From Membranipora membranacea (taxonomy: Eukaryota > Bryozoa > Gymnolaemata > Cheilostomatida > Membraniporidae), in contig OU612075.1 of assembly GCA_914767715.1 (NCBI GenBank), positions 21,824,001 to 21,888,000 on the forward strand: a DNA stretch of 64,000 bases, given 5' to 3'. Below are positions 1 through 11,775 of the stretch, piece after piece. A program made the translations under genes and the position numbers. Positions within the stretch are counted from its first letter, which is position 1; the number at the start of each line of letters is the position of its first letter. The notes beneath the pieces are model-generated. The model did no database searches. It was not told the origin of the DNA and worked only from the letters and a program-made list of their open reading frames with translations.

Positions 1-58
1 TAGCAGATGACATAATACAAGGAAGCATGAACATGTCTAACAAAATGACGGTATCACT

Positions 59-2576
59 TTGACTAACATTATGGAGTGTATTATTCACTATGAGAAAGTA
101 GATGAAGCAGCCGAGAGTGTTGTTTTGTCAGCCTCAAAGCTTGCTGAACTCAAATATGTGGCTAAAGAGTGGGTGAAAACTGGGAAAGAGCCGGAATGCT
201 TCATTGCCAAAAATATATTGACAATGACAATGACAATGACAATGGATGAATGTAGGACCATCGTCTTTGTATGTTCAGATTTTCTAAATCCAAGCTAGAA
301 AGAGCCAAGGAAAGTGCCATGAAGAGAAAGGTATGTATAGAACATGCTCATGATTCAGGATTTACTCTCAAATATAAATTGATGACCACGGTGCTGTATG
401 GAAGACCACCGTGACCTTGTGTTGCTTTGTTTGAACCGATATGAAACTTTGTGTGACGTTGCTCTCAGTCAGAGATAGTGTTTGGGCCAAGAAGATCATT
501 CTGTGATAAATAAGAGAGTTCTATCAAGGAGTAAAAGACTTTTACTCCTTGATAGAACTCTATTATTTAACACAGAATGATCACAACACTGAATTAAATC
601 ATACTTGGAAAATCTGAGATGCCTTAAATTTTTTTCAGTCTTGATTGATTGACCCTTGTAATTGCTACTCATTAACCCTGCTCTAATAATATCCTGTTTT
701 TAAGAATGAGGATGGAGCCAATTTGCCGAGCCCAAAGAAACTCAGGTCTTCAGAACCGAGTACTAGTAAGCCTCAGACATTCTCTTCTACCTGTGTCATA
801 TGTAATAAGGAGAAGTACAAAAACCGCAAGAAACTACCGACCTCTAGAGCTGAGACTTTAGATGCTGGTAAGTACAATAAACTGCTACATCATAATCTCA
901 GGTTTTATTCTGCCTTCTGCAGACTCTGTAGGGTTGAATTGTTGATTAATTGAGGGAACTTTTTCAATTACATGTGTTGTATGATCTAAGCTGCATCAAT
1001 CATAACTATCTGGAGACGAATGATATATCAGTGAGAGAGCCAGCTTTCAAAAATATTATCCTTCTATTTAGGGGGTTTACTTCCTGCCGCAGAAGCCAAG
1101 AATGACACAAAGCTGTTGTCAAGTTTTCAGTTAGGAGATCCTGTTGCCCGTGAAATGAGATATCATCGTGCATGCCACAAGAATTATATCGCAACTGTTA
1201 CGAACCAGCTCAGGTAAAAACTATAAAATCTGTTTGCCACTTATCATTGTCATTTGTCTGGCTCAACATTATGTGTGTTACATTCCTATGCTGTCCCTCT
1301 TTGAAAATTGTTAACAAGTTCACTTGGGCGTAGAGATGAGTTCATATGAAGTGCTGTAAAATTGTTATACCAATTGTTTTAGATCTAAATCAAAAGTTCG
1401 CTTTGTGAGATCTGCATCATGGCGACAACTTGAGGACCTGGTTAGCTCAAAGATAGAGCGCGAGAAGGGTTCTTACACTGTATCTGATTTACTTGGCTTA
1501 TAAAATAAAATACGTAGAGATAACAGAGAAGATGAGACCAGGTAAGACTATGATATATATTTATATATACTAGTATCCCACAATGCAATTTCCTGGAATT
1601 CCCTGTGAGATCAGGGCGATAAAATCTTGCGAGACTGGGGTTCCCAGGTTGAAGTTGCATTGTGCAAGCATTATCAACCTGCGGTTTTGAGAACACTCAA
1701 ATGCATTGATCAAACCTTGGCCTTGTTAGATTAGGATTAATTAAAAAAATATGAAAAGTTATGTCAAAATCTTTTTCTTCCTCTGACTAACATGTATTGT
1801 GCTTTAAGACAAAAATATCATCTTTTTACAGCCGAAAAGCTTTTGTCTACCGCCTGAAGAGAGAGTTTAAAAGCCACCTTAGTTTTCATCAAGCCTCTGA
1901 TCCCTCTCATGGTGATATAGTGACGAGCAGCAATGCAGTTTTGACTGATTTAGTGACTGATACATCAGTACTCACAAACACATCCAGCCTCTTGAGCGAG
2001 GTCGACACTGCCAGCTCATGTGATGAGGAAATCCCTTTCAATAGTGTAACCCAACCCAATCAATATCAACTCAATCAGGCAGCAATTTCACTCCGTTTGT
2101 ATATAGATCAAACCAAAAAAGTCAAGATCCCCTGGCCACCTACTGCAGACAACCTTAACGCTGAGGCCTGTGTCGAATTTGTTCCGCCACCACTATTTAA
2201 TTTTCTAGCTATGACGACAGGTCATGCTGATGTGGTCTGTGACTGGAACACCTACTATAATTTGGACGCCTCTGTTCGCCTAAAAATTCTCAGCTTAGCC
2301 CAAGACATTGTACAGCTAAGCTCCAAAGGTGCTGCTGTTACTCCTAAGTCTTTAGCCATCGGCCTAACAGTGAGGCATATGGCTGGGTCTAAATTGCTAG
2401 CCAAACTTATTCATGGATTTGGTCATTCTTGCAGCTATGACTCAATTATTAGGCTCGAAACAGCACTTGCTTTGAAGCAAGCTGCAAATACAAATACAGC
2501 TTTCAGAGAGAACAGTCTTGATGAGGAGGAGGAGGCTGGCGGAGACGAGGATGATGAGGATGAGGAAAATGAGTGA
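59..2576 (+). pseudogene. Five-exon gene of an unnamed invertebrate family, disabled
   Basis: I join exons at 59-330, 705-867, 1072-1213, 1383-1541 and 1832-2576. All have GT/AG borders, and the junctions from exon 2 on are phase-compatible (for example AG|A at 1213/1383 and AG|C at 1541/1832). Visible features are a C-x2-C pair (CVIC) in exon 2, a YHRACHKNY motif in exon 3, and in exon 5 a block starting VPPPLFNFLA with LSLAQDIV and HMAGSKLLAKLIHGFGH, followed by an acidic tail. I recall this arrangement from large sets of uncharacterised cnidarian and sponge proteins that behave like a transposon-amplified family; function unknown. Two lesions: exon 1 changes frame near 245, beside a TGACAA microsatellite, between the KEPECFIAKN part and the HRLCMFRFSKSK part. 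Exon 4 has an in-frame TAA at 1501-1503. Family members are usually longer, so the 3' part is probably lost. An AATAAA lies at 2583-2588, just after the stop. Exons and frames are read directly; family membership is from memory. Confidence 0.6.
494..582. repeat. Near-perfect 44-bp-arm hairpin in intron 1
   Basis: The left arm 494-537 and right arm 539-582 are reverse complements with about three mismatches and a loop of about one base. It lies in the intron between exons 1 and 2 of the first gene. It could be a tiny MITE or a template-switch product; no target duplication is obvious. Confidence 0.8.
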
Positions 2577-2663
2577 CCAAATAATAAAAGTTCTTGTTGA
2601 CTGTAACAAAAAATACTTCAATTTTCACTAACTAAAAGTGATTTTGTGAAAAATTTGTGAGAT

Positions 2664-3975
2664 GCTGCCGCTGACAATGACTGATACAACCGGGTACACC
2701 TTTATTTGTTAATTCAGCACCCTTTTTTACCCTAGAAACATTTATATTCTCGTTCTCTGTTGGCTGTATCGAACACTAAAATCTTTACTAACTTAACGCT
2801 CTTTATTGAATAATTTGGGATATGCTGTCATATACTGCCACGCTGCCGCTGATGATGACCACTATAACCGGGAACACCCTCATTTTTGGATTCAGCACAC
2901 TTTTATACACTAGAAGCATATTAATCTTGTTCTCTGTTGACCGTTGACTGTATCAAATGCCACAATTTTCACTTAGTAGAAGTGAATTTGTAAAAAAAAG
3001 TCGGATTTGCTCCCACGCTGCCGCTGACAATGACTGATACAACTGGGTACACCCTCATTTTTGAATTCAGCACCCTTTTTTACCCTAGAAACATATATAT
3101 TCTTGTTCTCTGTTGGCTGTATCAAACACTAAAATATTCACTAACTAAAAGCGCTTGGTTGAAAATTTTGGGACATGCTGCCATATACTGCCACGCTGCC
3201 GCTGATGATGACCCCTACAACCAGGTACACCCTCATTTTTGGATTCAGCACACTTTTTTACACTAGAAACATATTAATCTTGTTCTCTGTTGACCGTTGA
3301 CTGTATCAAATGCCACAATTTTCACTAAGTAGAAGCGAATTTGTAAAAAAAAGTCGGATTTGCTCCCACGCTGCCGCTGACAATGACTGATACAACTGGA
3401 TACACCCTCATTTTTGAATTCAGCACCCTTTTTTACCCTAGAAACAGTTATATTCTTGTTCTCTGTTGGCTGTAACAAACACTACAATCTTTACCAACTA
3501 AATGCGATTTATTGAAAATTTGTGATATGTTGCCATATACTGCCACGCTGCCGCTGACCGCTACAACCGGGTACACCCTCATTTTTGGATTCAGCACACT
3601 TTTTTACTCTAGAAACATATTATTCTTGTTCTCTGTTGACCGTTGACTGTGTCAAACACTACAATTTTAACTAACTAAATGAGAATTTGTAAAAGATGTG
3701 GCATATGCTGCCGCGCTGCCGCTGACAATGACCAATACAACCGGGTACACCCTCATTTTTGGATTCAGCACACTTTTTTACCCTAGAAACAGATATATTC
3801 TTGTTCTCTGTTGGCTGTAACAAACACTACATTCTTTACTAACTAAATGCGATTTATTGAAAATTTGTGATATGCTGCCATATACTGCCACGCTGCCGCT
3901 GACGATGACCGTTACAACCGGGTACACCCTCATTTTTGGATTCAGCACACTTTTTTACCCTAGAAACACTTGTTT
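2664..3975. repeat. ~176-bp satellite array with dimeric higher-order structure
   Basis: The phrase GCTGCCGCTGA recurs at 2664, 2842, 3017, 3195, 3370, 3547, 3715 and 3892, spacings 178, 175, 178, 175, 177, 168 and 177. Adjacent monomers differ in type: copies at 2842 and 3195 share one version (GATGATGACC, then TTGACCGTTGACTG) and copies at 3017 and 3370 share another (TCGGATTTGCTCCCACGC). The real unit is therefore a dimer of about 353 bp. The array begins right after the first gene and ends abruptly near 3975. Small open frames inside it are by-products of the repeat, not genes. Confidence 0.9.
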
Positions 3976-5100
3976 TTTTCCTGCCATCAAAAATTGTCCG
4001 TGCCATTTTTTTTTAGAGCACTTAGAGCTAGGCTGCTTCTGGCCTATATAGACATGATTCCTGGTAAACATGATTCCTGGTAACTGCTAGTGATTTATGG
4101 CAAACTTTTTTCAATGTATTGCAATAATATTTCAAGGTCATTATACAGCTGGCTTGTGTAGACATTGGCTGTCACTTAAGCGGATCATTATGGGTGAGTT
4201 TCCTTTCTGGACATAAGTAGCTCATTCTCAAACTGCATGTGTTAAAATGTCTTCAATAATTGCATGATGGCATTGCTAATTCTTTTAAGCCATTCCTCAT
4301 ACTTTGTAACAGTACTTCTTCGGGCCTACTTGCTGTGGCACATGCCTAACAAAAACACCTTCTGGGTCTAGCAGTGAAAAACAAACATGACACTCTCGGT
4401 CTGATCTACTTCATCATAGGCAGGCTTGAGGACCTCAGTACGATCCAAGCTGCAGAGGACCAAGACTCCCAACCTGTTATGATCCAAAACCTTAGTTTTT
4501 TCCGATACTCTGCCGTGCCTTGTAGTTGCACTTTGAAGGGCCAAAACACTTTGTGCATGGATTACTTTGGGTTTAGGCAGGGGGGGTGGGGGTTCATAAG
4601 CCTTCTCATCGGTGTCCAGCCACAAAAGCCTAGAGATAAATTTAGGGCTCTATAGACATTAACCATAGATATATTATTATATATTATAAAGTCTTGTAAA
4701 CGATTAGGCATTCAGCCTTAGCCTGAATGTTGAATACTTGCTACCATTCTGATTCTTCGTTCTTATAGAATCCATGATTGAGTATCTGGGCGGCAGTGTG
4801 CAGTATGTAGTTTCACTGCCAACTTCAGTGCTGGTCTGCACAGCTATAGTGCTCATCTGACTTCACCACTGGCCAGTATGGAGCAGACATAGATATCCTC
4901 CTGGTCCCATACCTCTGCCGTTTATTGGAGATACACTGATACTAATCCAGCTCTGGAACAACATCGGAAAATACTTTTATGGTAAGTATATGTACAGTAA
5001 GCTTCTGCGCTGTCAATTTCTGTTTTGTTGTTATTTAAGTGCATTATGGTAAGTGCCTGTTCTATATGGTAAGTATTTGTGTTGTAAGTGATGAAACATT
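3976..5100. other. No gene recognised
   Basis: Unique-looking AT-rich sequence with a GGGGGGTGGGGG tract near 4580. Short open frames at 4368-4655 exist on both strands and have no family features or splice context. The N-terminal, membrane-anchor exon of the downstream P450 would be expected here or just downstream, but I could not find it. Confidence 0.5.
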
Positions 5101-5649
5101 TGCACAGGCATGCAATTATATCCCAATATCTCTTCTTAATCGGGGGGGGGTGGGGAGGGCTTGCCAGATGAGATTTTCTTGCTCTCACCTAACATCTCCC
5201 GAAGCCCAGGTTTATGAATGAAGAGGGCTCGTTCCAACAATCGCTAATCACTTGAGTTCATGGCTCATTTTGCCAAGGCACTTGAATCCGACAGGCAAAA
5301 TGAGCCATGAACTCAGGTGATTAGCAATCGTTGGAAAAAGCCCTCTTCATTCATTTTTATTAAAAACTTTATTGGCATAATTTTCATTCGATGAAAATGT
5401 TTTTCAAAATCAGCCGTAAGTAAAAAGGGAAAAATCTAATTTTAAGCAAGATGAAGAAAAGGTAATCATAAAAAATAACGTTCGAATGATTAATGTTTTA
5501 TGACTGAACATAAATTATTTGATATATTGTTGAAATAAGTAACAAGAACCTGGGCTTAGGGAGATGTTAGGTTGAGCAAGAAAATCTCATCGGGCAAGCC
5601 TCCTATTAAGAAGATATATCGGGATATAATTGCATGCCTGTGTCTTGAT
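5101..5649. mobile_element. Foldback element with ~110-bp inverted arms
   Basis: Bases 5101-5213 reappear reverse-complemented at 5546-5649 with a few differences, including a G-tract (5142-5150) not matched on the right. Shared landmarks are CAGGCATGCAATTATATCCC, TTGCC..GATGAGATTTTCTTGCT and CTAACATCTCCC. The middle contains another hairpin and AT-rich filler, and no protein. The right arm stops about 50 bases before the first recognisable P450 exon, so the element sits in its 5' intron or has replaced its first exon. It behaves like a non-autonomous foldback DNA transposon; the family is unknown. Confidence 0.75.
5215..5354. repeat. Nested hairpin, ~60-bp arms
   Basis: Arms 5215-5274 and 5294-5354 pair with about four mismatches around a 19-base loop. 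Both ends carry ATGAATGAAGAGGGC or its complement. It lies inside the foldback element, so it inserted later or is its core. Confidence 0.8.
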
Positions 5650-5698
5650 ACGTGCAAATCAAATGCTTTTTGTATTATTTGTATTTTGTATTATCAGA

Positions 5699-8600
5699 CA
5701 AATTTGGTGAGGTGTTTACTGTACACTGGAATTATCCAACAGTGGTGCTCTATTCTCCACGAGCCATCCATGAAGGATTTGTAAAAAATGCCAACACTCT
5801 TAGTTCTCGGCCATCAAAAGCGCCATTATCTGCGCTGGGCCAACCTGTAGGTATCTGTTCTGTATCCGTTCTTATTGGCGTTTGAAAAATAGCACGGCTG
5901 CATTATAATGTACAAACTTAATACTTATGTTGACCTGCCAGCTTCATTTAGCTTGGGACTATGTTAGAGATAGATACCTAAAATGGAACACAAACTAAAA
6001 CTCAAATTAGTGTTACTATAAAACATAGTTCTACTTACCACTGAGGTTCTGTTGATTGGTCATCTTTTGGACTCATTGTCTCACACGACAGTTATATTGT
6101 TGCCAAATTATTAAGTCCCAAGCATGACTGATACAACCTATCCACAGAACGAAAGGATCCACGACCATCTTCTTTCCAAAATCCATCAATGCAAAATAAT
6201 CCATATTGTGATAGTGGGATTACATCCTAAAACGAAACCTAAATCCCATCCAAACAACATCAAACAAAACAAAGACAATCTGACAGTAATGACAGTCATT
6301 CTTCTCTTCTTTTATAACTTAGCTCTTGGTGTGCTAGGCAGTGTTGATGGAGTCTGGCAGCCCCTTCGTCGACATATGATGACTGTTTTCAGGGAGCAAG
6401 GTGTAGGTAAGTCATCACTTCAGACATACCTACTCTAATTTATTACTAAGGCATCCGCACAATTATCTTGTCACTAGCTTTGCTTACAATATGAGAATTC
6501 AGTTGGATTAACATCCATAAAGTTGTTAAACAAATTAATAAAGAGCAAAAAAATAGAGGAAGTGATACTGAATGAGATTCGGTATTATATTGATGCTTTG
6601 GATAAAACAAACGCAGTCCATATCTAATGTAGCATCTCACATCGTGTTTGGTAAAAGATTCGTACATGGTGTTGATCAACTGAGCAATCTCCAGTTCTCT
6701 GAGTTCTTCAGAAACTTTTTGATGACAGAGTTTGTACCATTTATGAGGGTGAGTGAGTCTAATAAGCTGCCGGTCACAGCTGAGCCTTAATGGATGAAGA
6801 CAGCATAGATTTGATTCAGCAAGGCTTACTTAATCAATATCTGGTTTTAAAGTTCTTCGATTAGTTCTATGTTGAGATGATAGAGTAACATGTACCCCCA
6901 CTAAACCGTCAATGTTATGTAACAGAAGAGAAACTTCTCAATCCATATCATAACTTATGAAGATCTGTATTTAAGTGGTATGACAATGTAATATCTGCTG
7001 TTGCTTCTTCTGTTAGACCAGGTTAAGGTATGAGGATGTAACTTGGTAACATGGTAACGTTGGAAAATGAGATATGTCGCCTCAGGTCAGGTTGCTCCCC
7101 GTCCACTGACGAGGCGCAGCTCGGGAAGAAACTGGACCAAAATTGATCAAGTCTTTTTATTGTAATATCAATTTTCATCTTTATGCTCAATATTTTGCTG
7201 CCATAATTTCAAGGAAGGGCAACAGAACTACATCAGGATAATGAAGTCATGACATTGGATCCTGATAACCCGAGAGACTTTATTGACTCCTTCTTGATAG
7301 AAATGCAGAACACAGGAGATGATACAAAAGTTTTCACCGGGATGGATTCTAATTTAATTCAATGAATCATAAATTAGGAGAGGTCAGAATGTAATACACC
7401 GTCATACAGCCAAGGGTTTGTGATGGCTGTGTCAGGGACTGGCTGATCGCTACTTTTGAAGAAGGATAAATATAATCTTCAGTTTTCTGCAATGAGACAC
7501 GGAAAGACACACTGATCGAGCAATACTGTGATACACTAGCCTCATCTCAAAGCCCCCTATTTAGATTCGAAAAGAGACCACTGAGATAAGGTTTATGCAA
7601 CAGAGATAATGATAAGGTAATATTGTCTTTAATTTCAGATGAAAACATGCTTGGGACAGTGATGCAGATATATGTAGCAGGCACGGACACAACTAGTGCC
7701 TCCTTATACTGGGCATTTCTATTCTTGACACTCAACCCTTCAGTACAAGAAAATATTCACCAGATAATTAAGGATGTGTAGGTAAGTATCATTTTTACTA
7801 TTTCAGCCATTTGCAGGAGGACTACGTTGCGGTTGGTTGTTTGAGTACCTTGGTTTGAAATCCACCGTGGCTCACTGACCACTAGGTTTCGCTGGTCCAC
7901 AGGCGCTTGTGTACTTTGAGCACATCTTAACCATCTCCTTTGTTTCAATCAACTGGTAGAACAAAATCACAAAATTAATTCGACAAGATTAATCTGCTCA
8001 AGGATATATCCTCTTGCAGATGAAGTTTGTTGTTACCTCACGATTTTCTGGTGTCATATCACCACAAATATTGTGAAGTTTATTAGGCCGCATACTTTTT
8101 TATGTACCCATAAAGCATATGGATTTAGTAAGTTCGGAATGAGATGATGTCTTATGCAGGAGAGCGATCCCCAAAGTCTACAGATAGACAGAATATGCAC
8201 TACACAATGTCAGCTGTCACTGAGACTTTGAGAACAGATATTACAGTATTACCCCTGAGTCACTTTACCACTGAGGACACTGTTGTATGTGGACATACTA
8301 AACCTAAAGGTAAGCATATTTTTGCTTTCTTTTATCGCCATAACTGAATGGAAGTTTGTCATTATAAGTTGTTGGTGCATTGCCTATGAGAGTGAAATTC
8401 AGCCTAATCCATATAACATAAACATATATTCATGACGAATCTGGCGTCAAATGTTATACTGAGAATTTTAGAGCTTACATCAGTATTTAGGGCTTCATTT
8501 GACACAAGTTATCATGAGGAAATCAACGGATTTTGGCCGTTTCCTGATTATCTCCCTGATTACCAGAAAGACTGCTTAGATATAAAAAATTGCCCGTGCA

Positions 8601-9481
8601 GATCCTGTATCTCCACTACAGCTTGTCAGCTTCGCATTATTCGTATATTTGACATAAGTTCACCTTCAATAAGTCACAACACCCCATTTAGTTTTCTCCT
8701 TTACAAAAACGAGATATTGAATGTGATGTGCTGCATTATAATAGCTGTAATTTTCTCCTTAATTATTGTTAACTTTTATAGGGACAATTGTAATAGCCAA
8801 TCTATGGTCTACAACACACAATGAGGCATTCTACAAAGACTCAGATAATTTTAAAGCCGACCAATTTCTGGACAGTGAAAGAAAATTCTCAAGGCCAGAT
8901 ACTAAAGAGTTCTCTCCATTTAGTTCAGGTATAGAAACGCTTCAAAGTCTTACCCTATGTTAGAACTCTGATGCTACACTCGGGGAGACAGAGGATCTGG
9001 ACTCACTTTGATGTTGTCGAATAGCACTCAGAGGAATGTGGTGGACAAGTAAACTATGCTTGTTCTTGTCCAAATTTAGATATTGTCCGTATATGTACAT
9101 CCATCAGCCAACTTGCGTCAAAATTTCACGCTCTTTCCTGTCCAGTTTTAGATGACTTCCGCCCATGTCCGTCAGTCAGGGAAAATTGGGCAAATTTTAA
9201 TGTCTGTTGATGTTCATCAATCTGATTTGTCTGTCCATGTCAGTCCAAAGTTCAATGTGTATTTCTGCTCATATTTTCATTCTCTGTCCTAACTATCCTT
9301 TCTTATGGTTATGACAGGTAGAAGAGCCTGCCCTGGCGAGCAACTAGCAAGAGCTGAGATATTCTTCTTTCTCGTGGCTCGTGGCTCGGAGCTGAGACAG
9401 GAATACATGACCAACTCACTCCGCCAAACAAATCAAGAGAAAAATCAAGATCAAGATCTCCTCTCAATAAATCGTGATTAA
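5699..9481 (+). pseudogene. Cytochrome P450, CYP2-like, degraded
   Basis: Haem-thiolate monooxygenase of the CYP2 clade (ER membrane enzyme in intact relatives). Exons: 5699-5850 (FGEVFTVHW..VVLYSPRAI, SSRPS); 6323-6406 (VWQPLRRHMM, helix C WxxxR region); 6546-6748 (IVFGKRF); 7214-~7341 (NPRDFIDSFLIEMQ); 7639-7781 with helix I AGTDTTSA at 7677-7700; 8160-8309 with helix K ETLR at 8222-8233; 8782-8928 (NLWSTTHNEAFYKD..FLDSE, PF); 9318-9481 with the haem loop FSSGRRACPG split by the last intron, Cys codon 9329-9331. Junction phases match CYP2 genes. Defects: a frame change inside exon 3 near 6610, with some residues missing before SNVASHIVFG; a TAG at 7779-7781 directly at the exon 5 donor, removable by assuming a GT duplication there; no good donor after exon 4; no membrane-anchor exon; and a divergent C terminus after ARAEIFFF, where LINE sequence begins. 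Family assignment is firm, inactivity very likely. Confidence 0.9.
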
Positions 9482-11395
9482 AATCTAACGACAGGCCAAT
9501 TACATTTCAACCAAAATGTACAGCAACCAGTACCCCCAACAATCCCTCCACAGATCTCTGACTTAAGTTCTTACCAACCAATTTCTTCACAACATACCAA
9601 AATTCCAGACTGCAGTCTAGATATGTGCAAGGCTTTGAACAAGTCACTGCAGTCAATAATTCAAGAATTGGAAGAGGTTTTCAATAACCAGGCCCAGATC
9701 ATCCAACAAATGCAGGAGAGCAGAAACAGCAAACCATTAACCAATGACACATTACGTGCACACCTTAGCCATTTCTCAGAAACTGTGGAGCAGAAATTTA
9801 ACCATCAACTGTTCTGTGTAAAACAACAACTGGAATCTTCCATCAACCAGAAATTTGGAACATATGCACAGGTTGCTGGAAAAACACAAAGTCATGACAC
9901 TGGTGCTCATGTTTCCCCCTCCATACCAACACCACACACTTCCACTCAACAAAACCAGGCAAACCCTTTATCCTGACCAATATCCTTCCAATCCCACGGC
10001 CGGCCGGCCTTCCCATTTACCACATCATAGTGGATCACCAAACAATAATACCCTTCAGAGTAGAAAGCCAAAACTCAAATCTTCCAGTGAGGATCAACAC
10101 AGCGCAGACCATCCACAGCCAACGCATAGAGAACCACTTGCACCTGAAAGAAACATTATCGTTAATATCGAGAAAGACTCACCTTTCCATTTAGATTACA
10201 ACCAAGATATCACTCGACAAGAGATCTGTAAACATTATGGTCTAGTGATATAATAATGCCATATAAGTTTAAGTCAGATCATCCAAAACTGGCCATTCAA
10301 TTTAGTGATACTGCTGCAGCTATAAAAATTGAAACGGAATGGAATTGTCTCCTCTTTGGTGGATCAACTGCAAGGAGACGACAAGACCCCAAGACTCAGA
10401 ATTTAAACTGTGCCATGATGTGCAATGTCCCTAAAGAAGGCAGTAACAATGATATAGAGCGAGATATCAAAGCAGTTTATCCAGAGGCCACTATTGAGAG
10501 ACTCTCAAAAGGTTGTAAGACCTTGCGCACTGTGAATGTAAAATTCTCATCACAAACCGACATGGAACACGCTATACACAATGGTATACCACTAAAATCT
10601 TTATTCATATATTGCCACCTGTCAGAAATTTCAACTCCAAACGTCTAGTAATTTTATTCGAGGCATGAAAATAGCTCATCTAAATATTAGAGGGCTTAAA
10701 AGTGAAATCGATCAAGTTATAAAGACCTTACATGAGAATGATCTTGATATGTATCTTTGATATGGTTTTTCTGAGACTTTTCTAAATGAGACTAAAACAA
10801 GTTTTTTTTTTCATATATCAAACTATAATATTGTCAGACAGGATAGGAATACTGGTCAAGGAGGGGGTTTGCTATGCTACATACGTGTTGGTATTTCATT
10901 TGAAGAGGTCAATGTTGTGAACAATTCAATACCTGAGTCAATTAGTTTAAAAATCTCCCAAACCCACTCACAATTTTTTTAACATGCTTCGTTTATCGCC
11001 CAACTAGCGCACTTGTTGATTGGAACCATGTCTTCACTCATTACATTGAGAACATTGTATCACAGAGTAAGGATATATCCTTACTCTGTGATTGTATCAA
11101 TTTGCAGGGAAGTAATCATTTTGGGTGATTTTAATGTTGACCTCAGTCATAACAGCACAAAGTCATCAGCCTGGCAGGCTACCTCATCAACTGTGAATTT
11201 AACTCAATCAAGACTATCTATGATATAGTAATGAAAGCGAGGTGCCTGAGACTAATCACAACACAAAGTGACAATGTTTTTACTTTCGAACAACTGCCGT
11301 CTGGCAGATGTAAAGCCATCAAAGCTCAAGTTGATCTGAGATCTGACAGTTTTAGAGCGCGCTGTGTCCATAAACTGAACAGTATAATTCTTTAA
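9482..11395 (+). mobile_element. CR1/L2-like LINE with internal deletion
   Basis: ORF1 part: 9623-9976 is a Gln-rich coiled coil (LQSIIQELEEVFNNQ) ending in the common ORF1 phrase YAQVAG. The frame shifts, and 10256-10648 encodes a nucleic-acid-binding-like C-terminal part. ORF2 starts at 10665 (MKIAHLNIRGL) and shows an APE-type endonuclease: SETFLNE, RQDRNTGQGGGLLCYIR and ILGDFNVDL at 11126-11152. A TGA at 10757-10759, a T-tract at 10801-10810 and a local inverted insertion break it. At about 11230 the frame passes straight into the extreme C-terminal tail (EQLPSGRCKAIKAQVDLR..FRARCV) with a stop at 11393. The entire reverse transcriptase core is thus absent. The 5' end abuts the last P450 exon. 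Confidence 0.85.
11059..11092. repeat. Perfect 34-bp palindrome inside the LINE endonuclease
   Basis: The first 17 bases, ATCACAGAGTAAGGATA, are followed directly by their exact reverse complement. The reading frame upstream (YIENIVSQSKDI) is continued only after the palindrome and about 20 further bases by VIILGDFN. The insertion therefore looks like a local fold-back copy. Confidence 0.9.
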
Positions 11396-11775
11396 CCAAT
11401 TATTATCAACTTTTACCTCTTTTTTCAGTTTTTTTTTACCTACCATGCAAGCCAGTACATAATAATGTAATAGTAACGAGAAGAGTTTTATTTTTACAAC
11501 CAACTTTTATTGCTCAAGCTAAACACGTCCACAATGGTATCCTTCTGCTCCATGTTGGCAAAGTCCACCTGTCTCCTACTGCAGCGAGAGTGGGAGGGGT
11601 ATATCCCAACCTTCTTGTCTTATGTAACAATGAAACATCGCAGATGTTTTTACCAAAAAATTATGTTATTCTAGGTATAGTGAATCGATTCCCTGATACG
11701 TGTTTGTAAAAAAAATATGAAGTCATGGGTAGTAGTACTACACACGTTTAAAATCTCTATTTTTATGTTTGGCAG

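Noticed and set aside
3030-4051. Several ATG-initiated open frames beginning with similar residues (T-GYTLIF-FSTLFYPRN)
   Set aside because: They recur because they lie in the ~176-bp satellite; the frame is not maintained between monomers.
4368-4655. Overlapping open frames on both strands, possible missing P450 first exon
   Set aside because: No hydrophobic anchor followed by a proline-rich hinge, and no splice phase that joins 5699.
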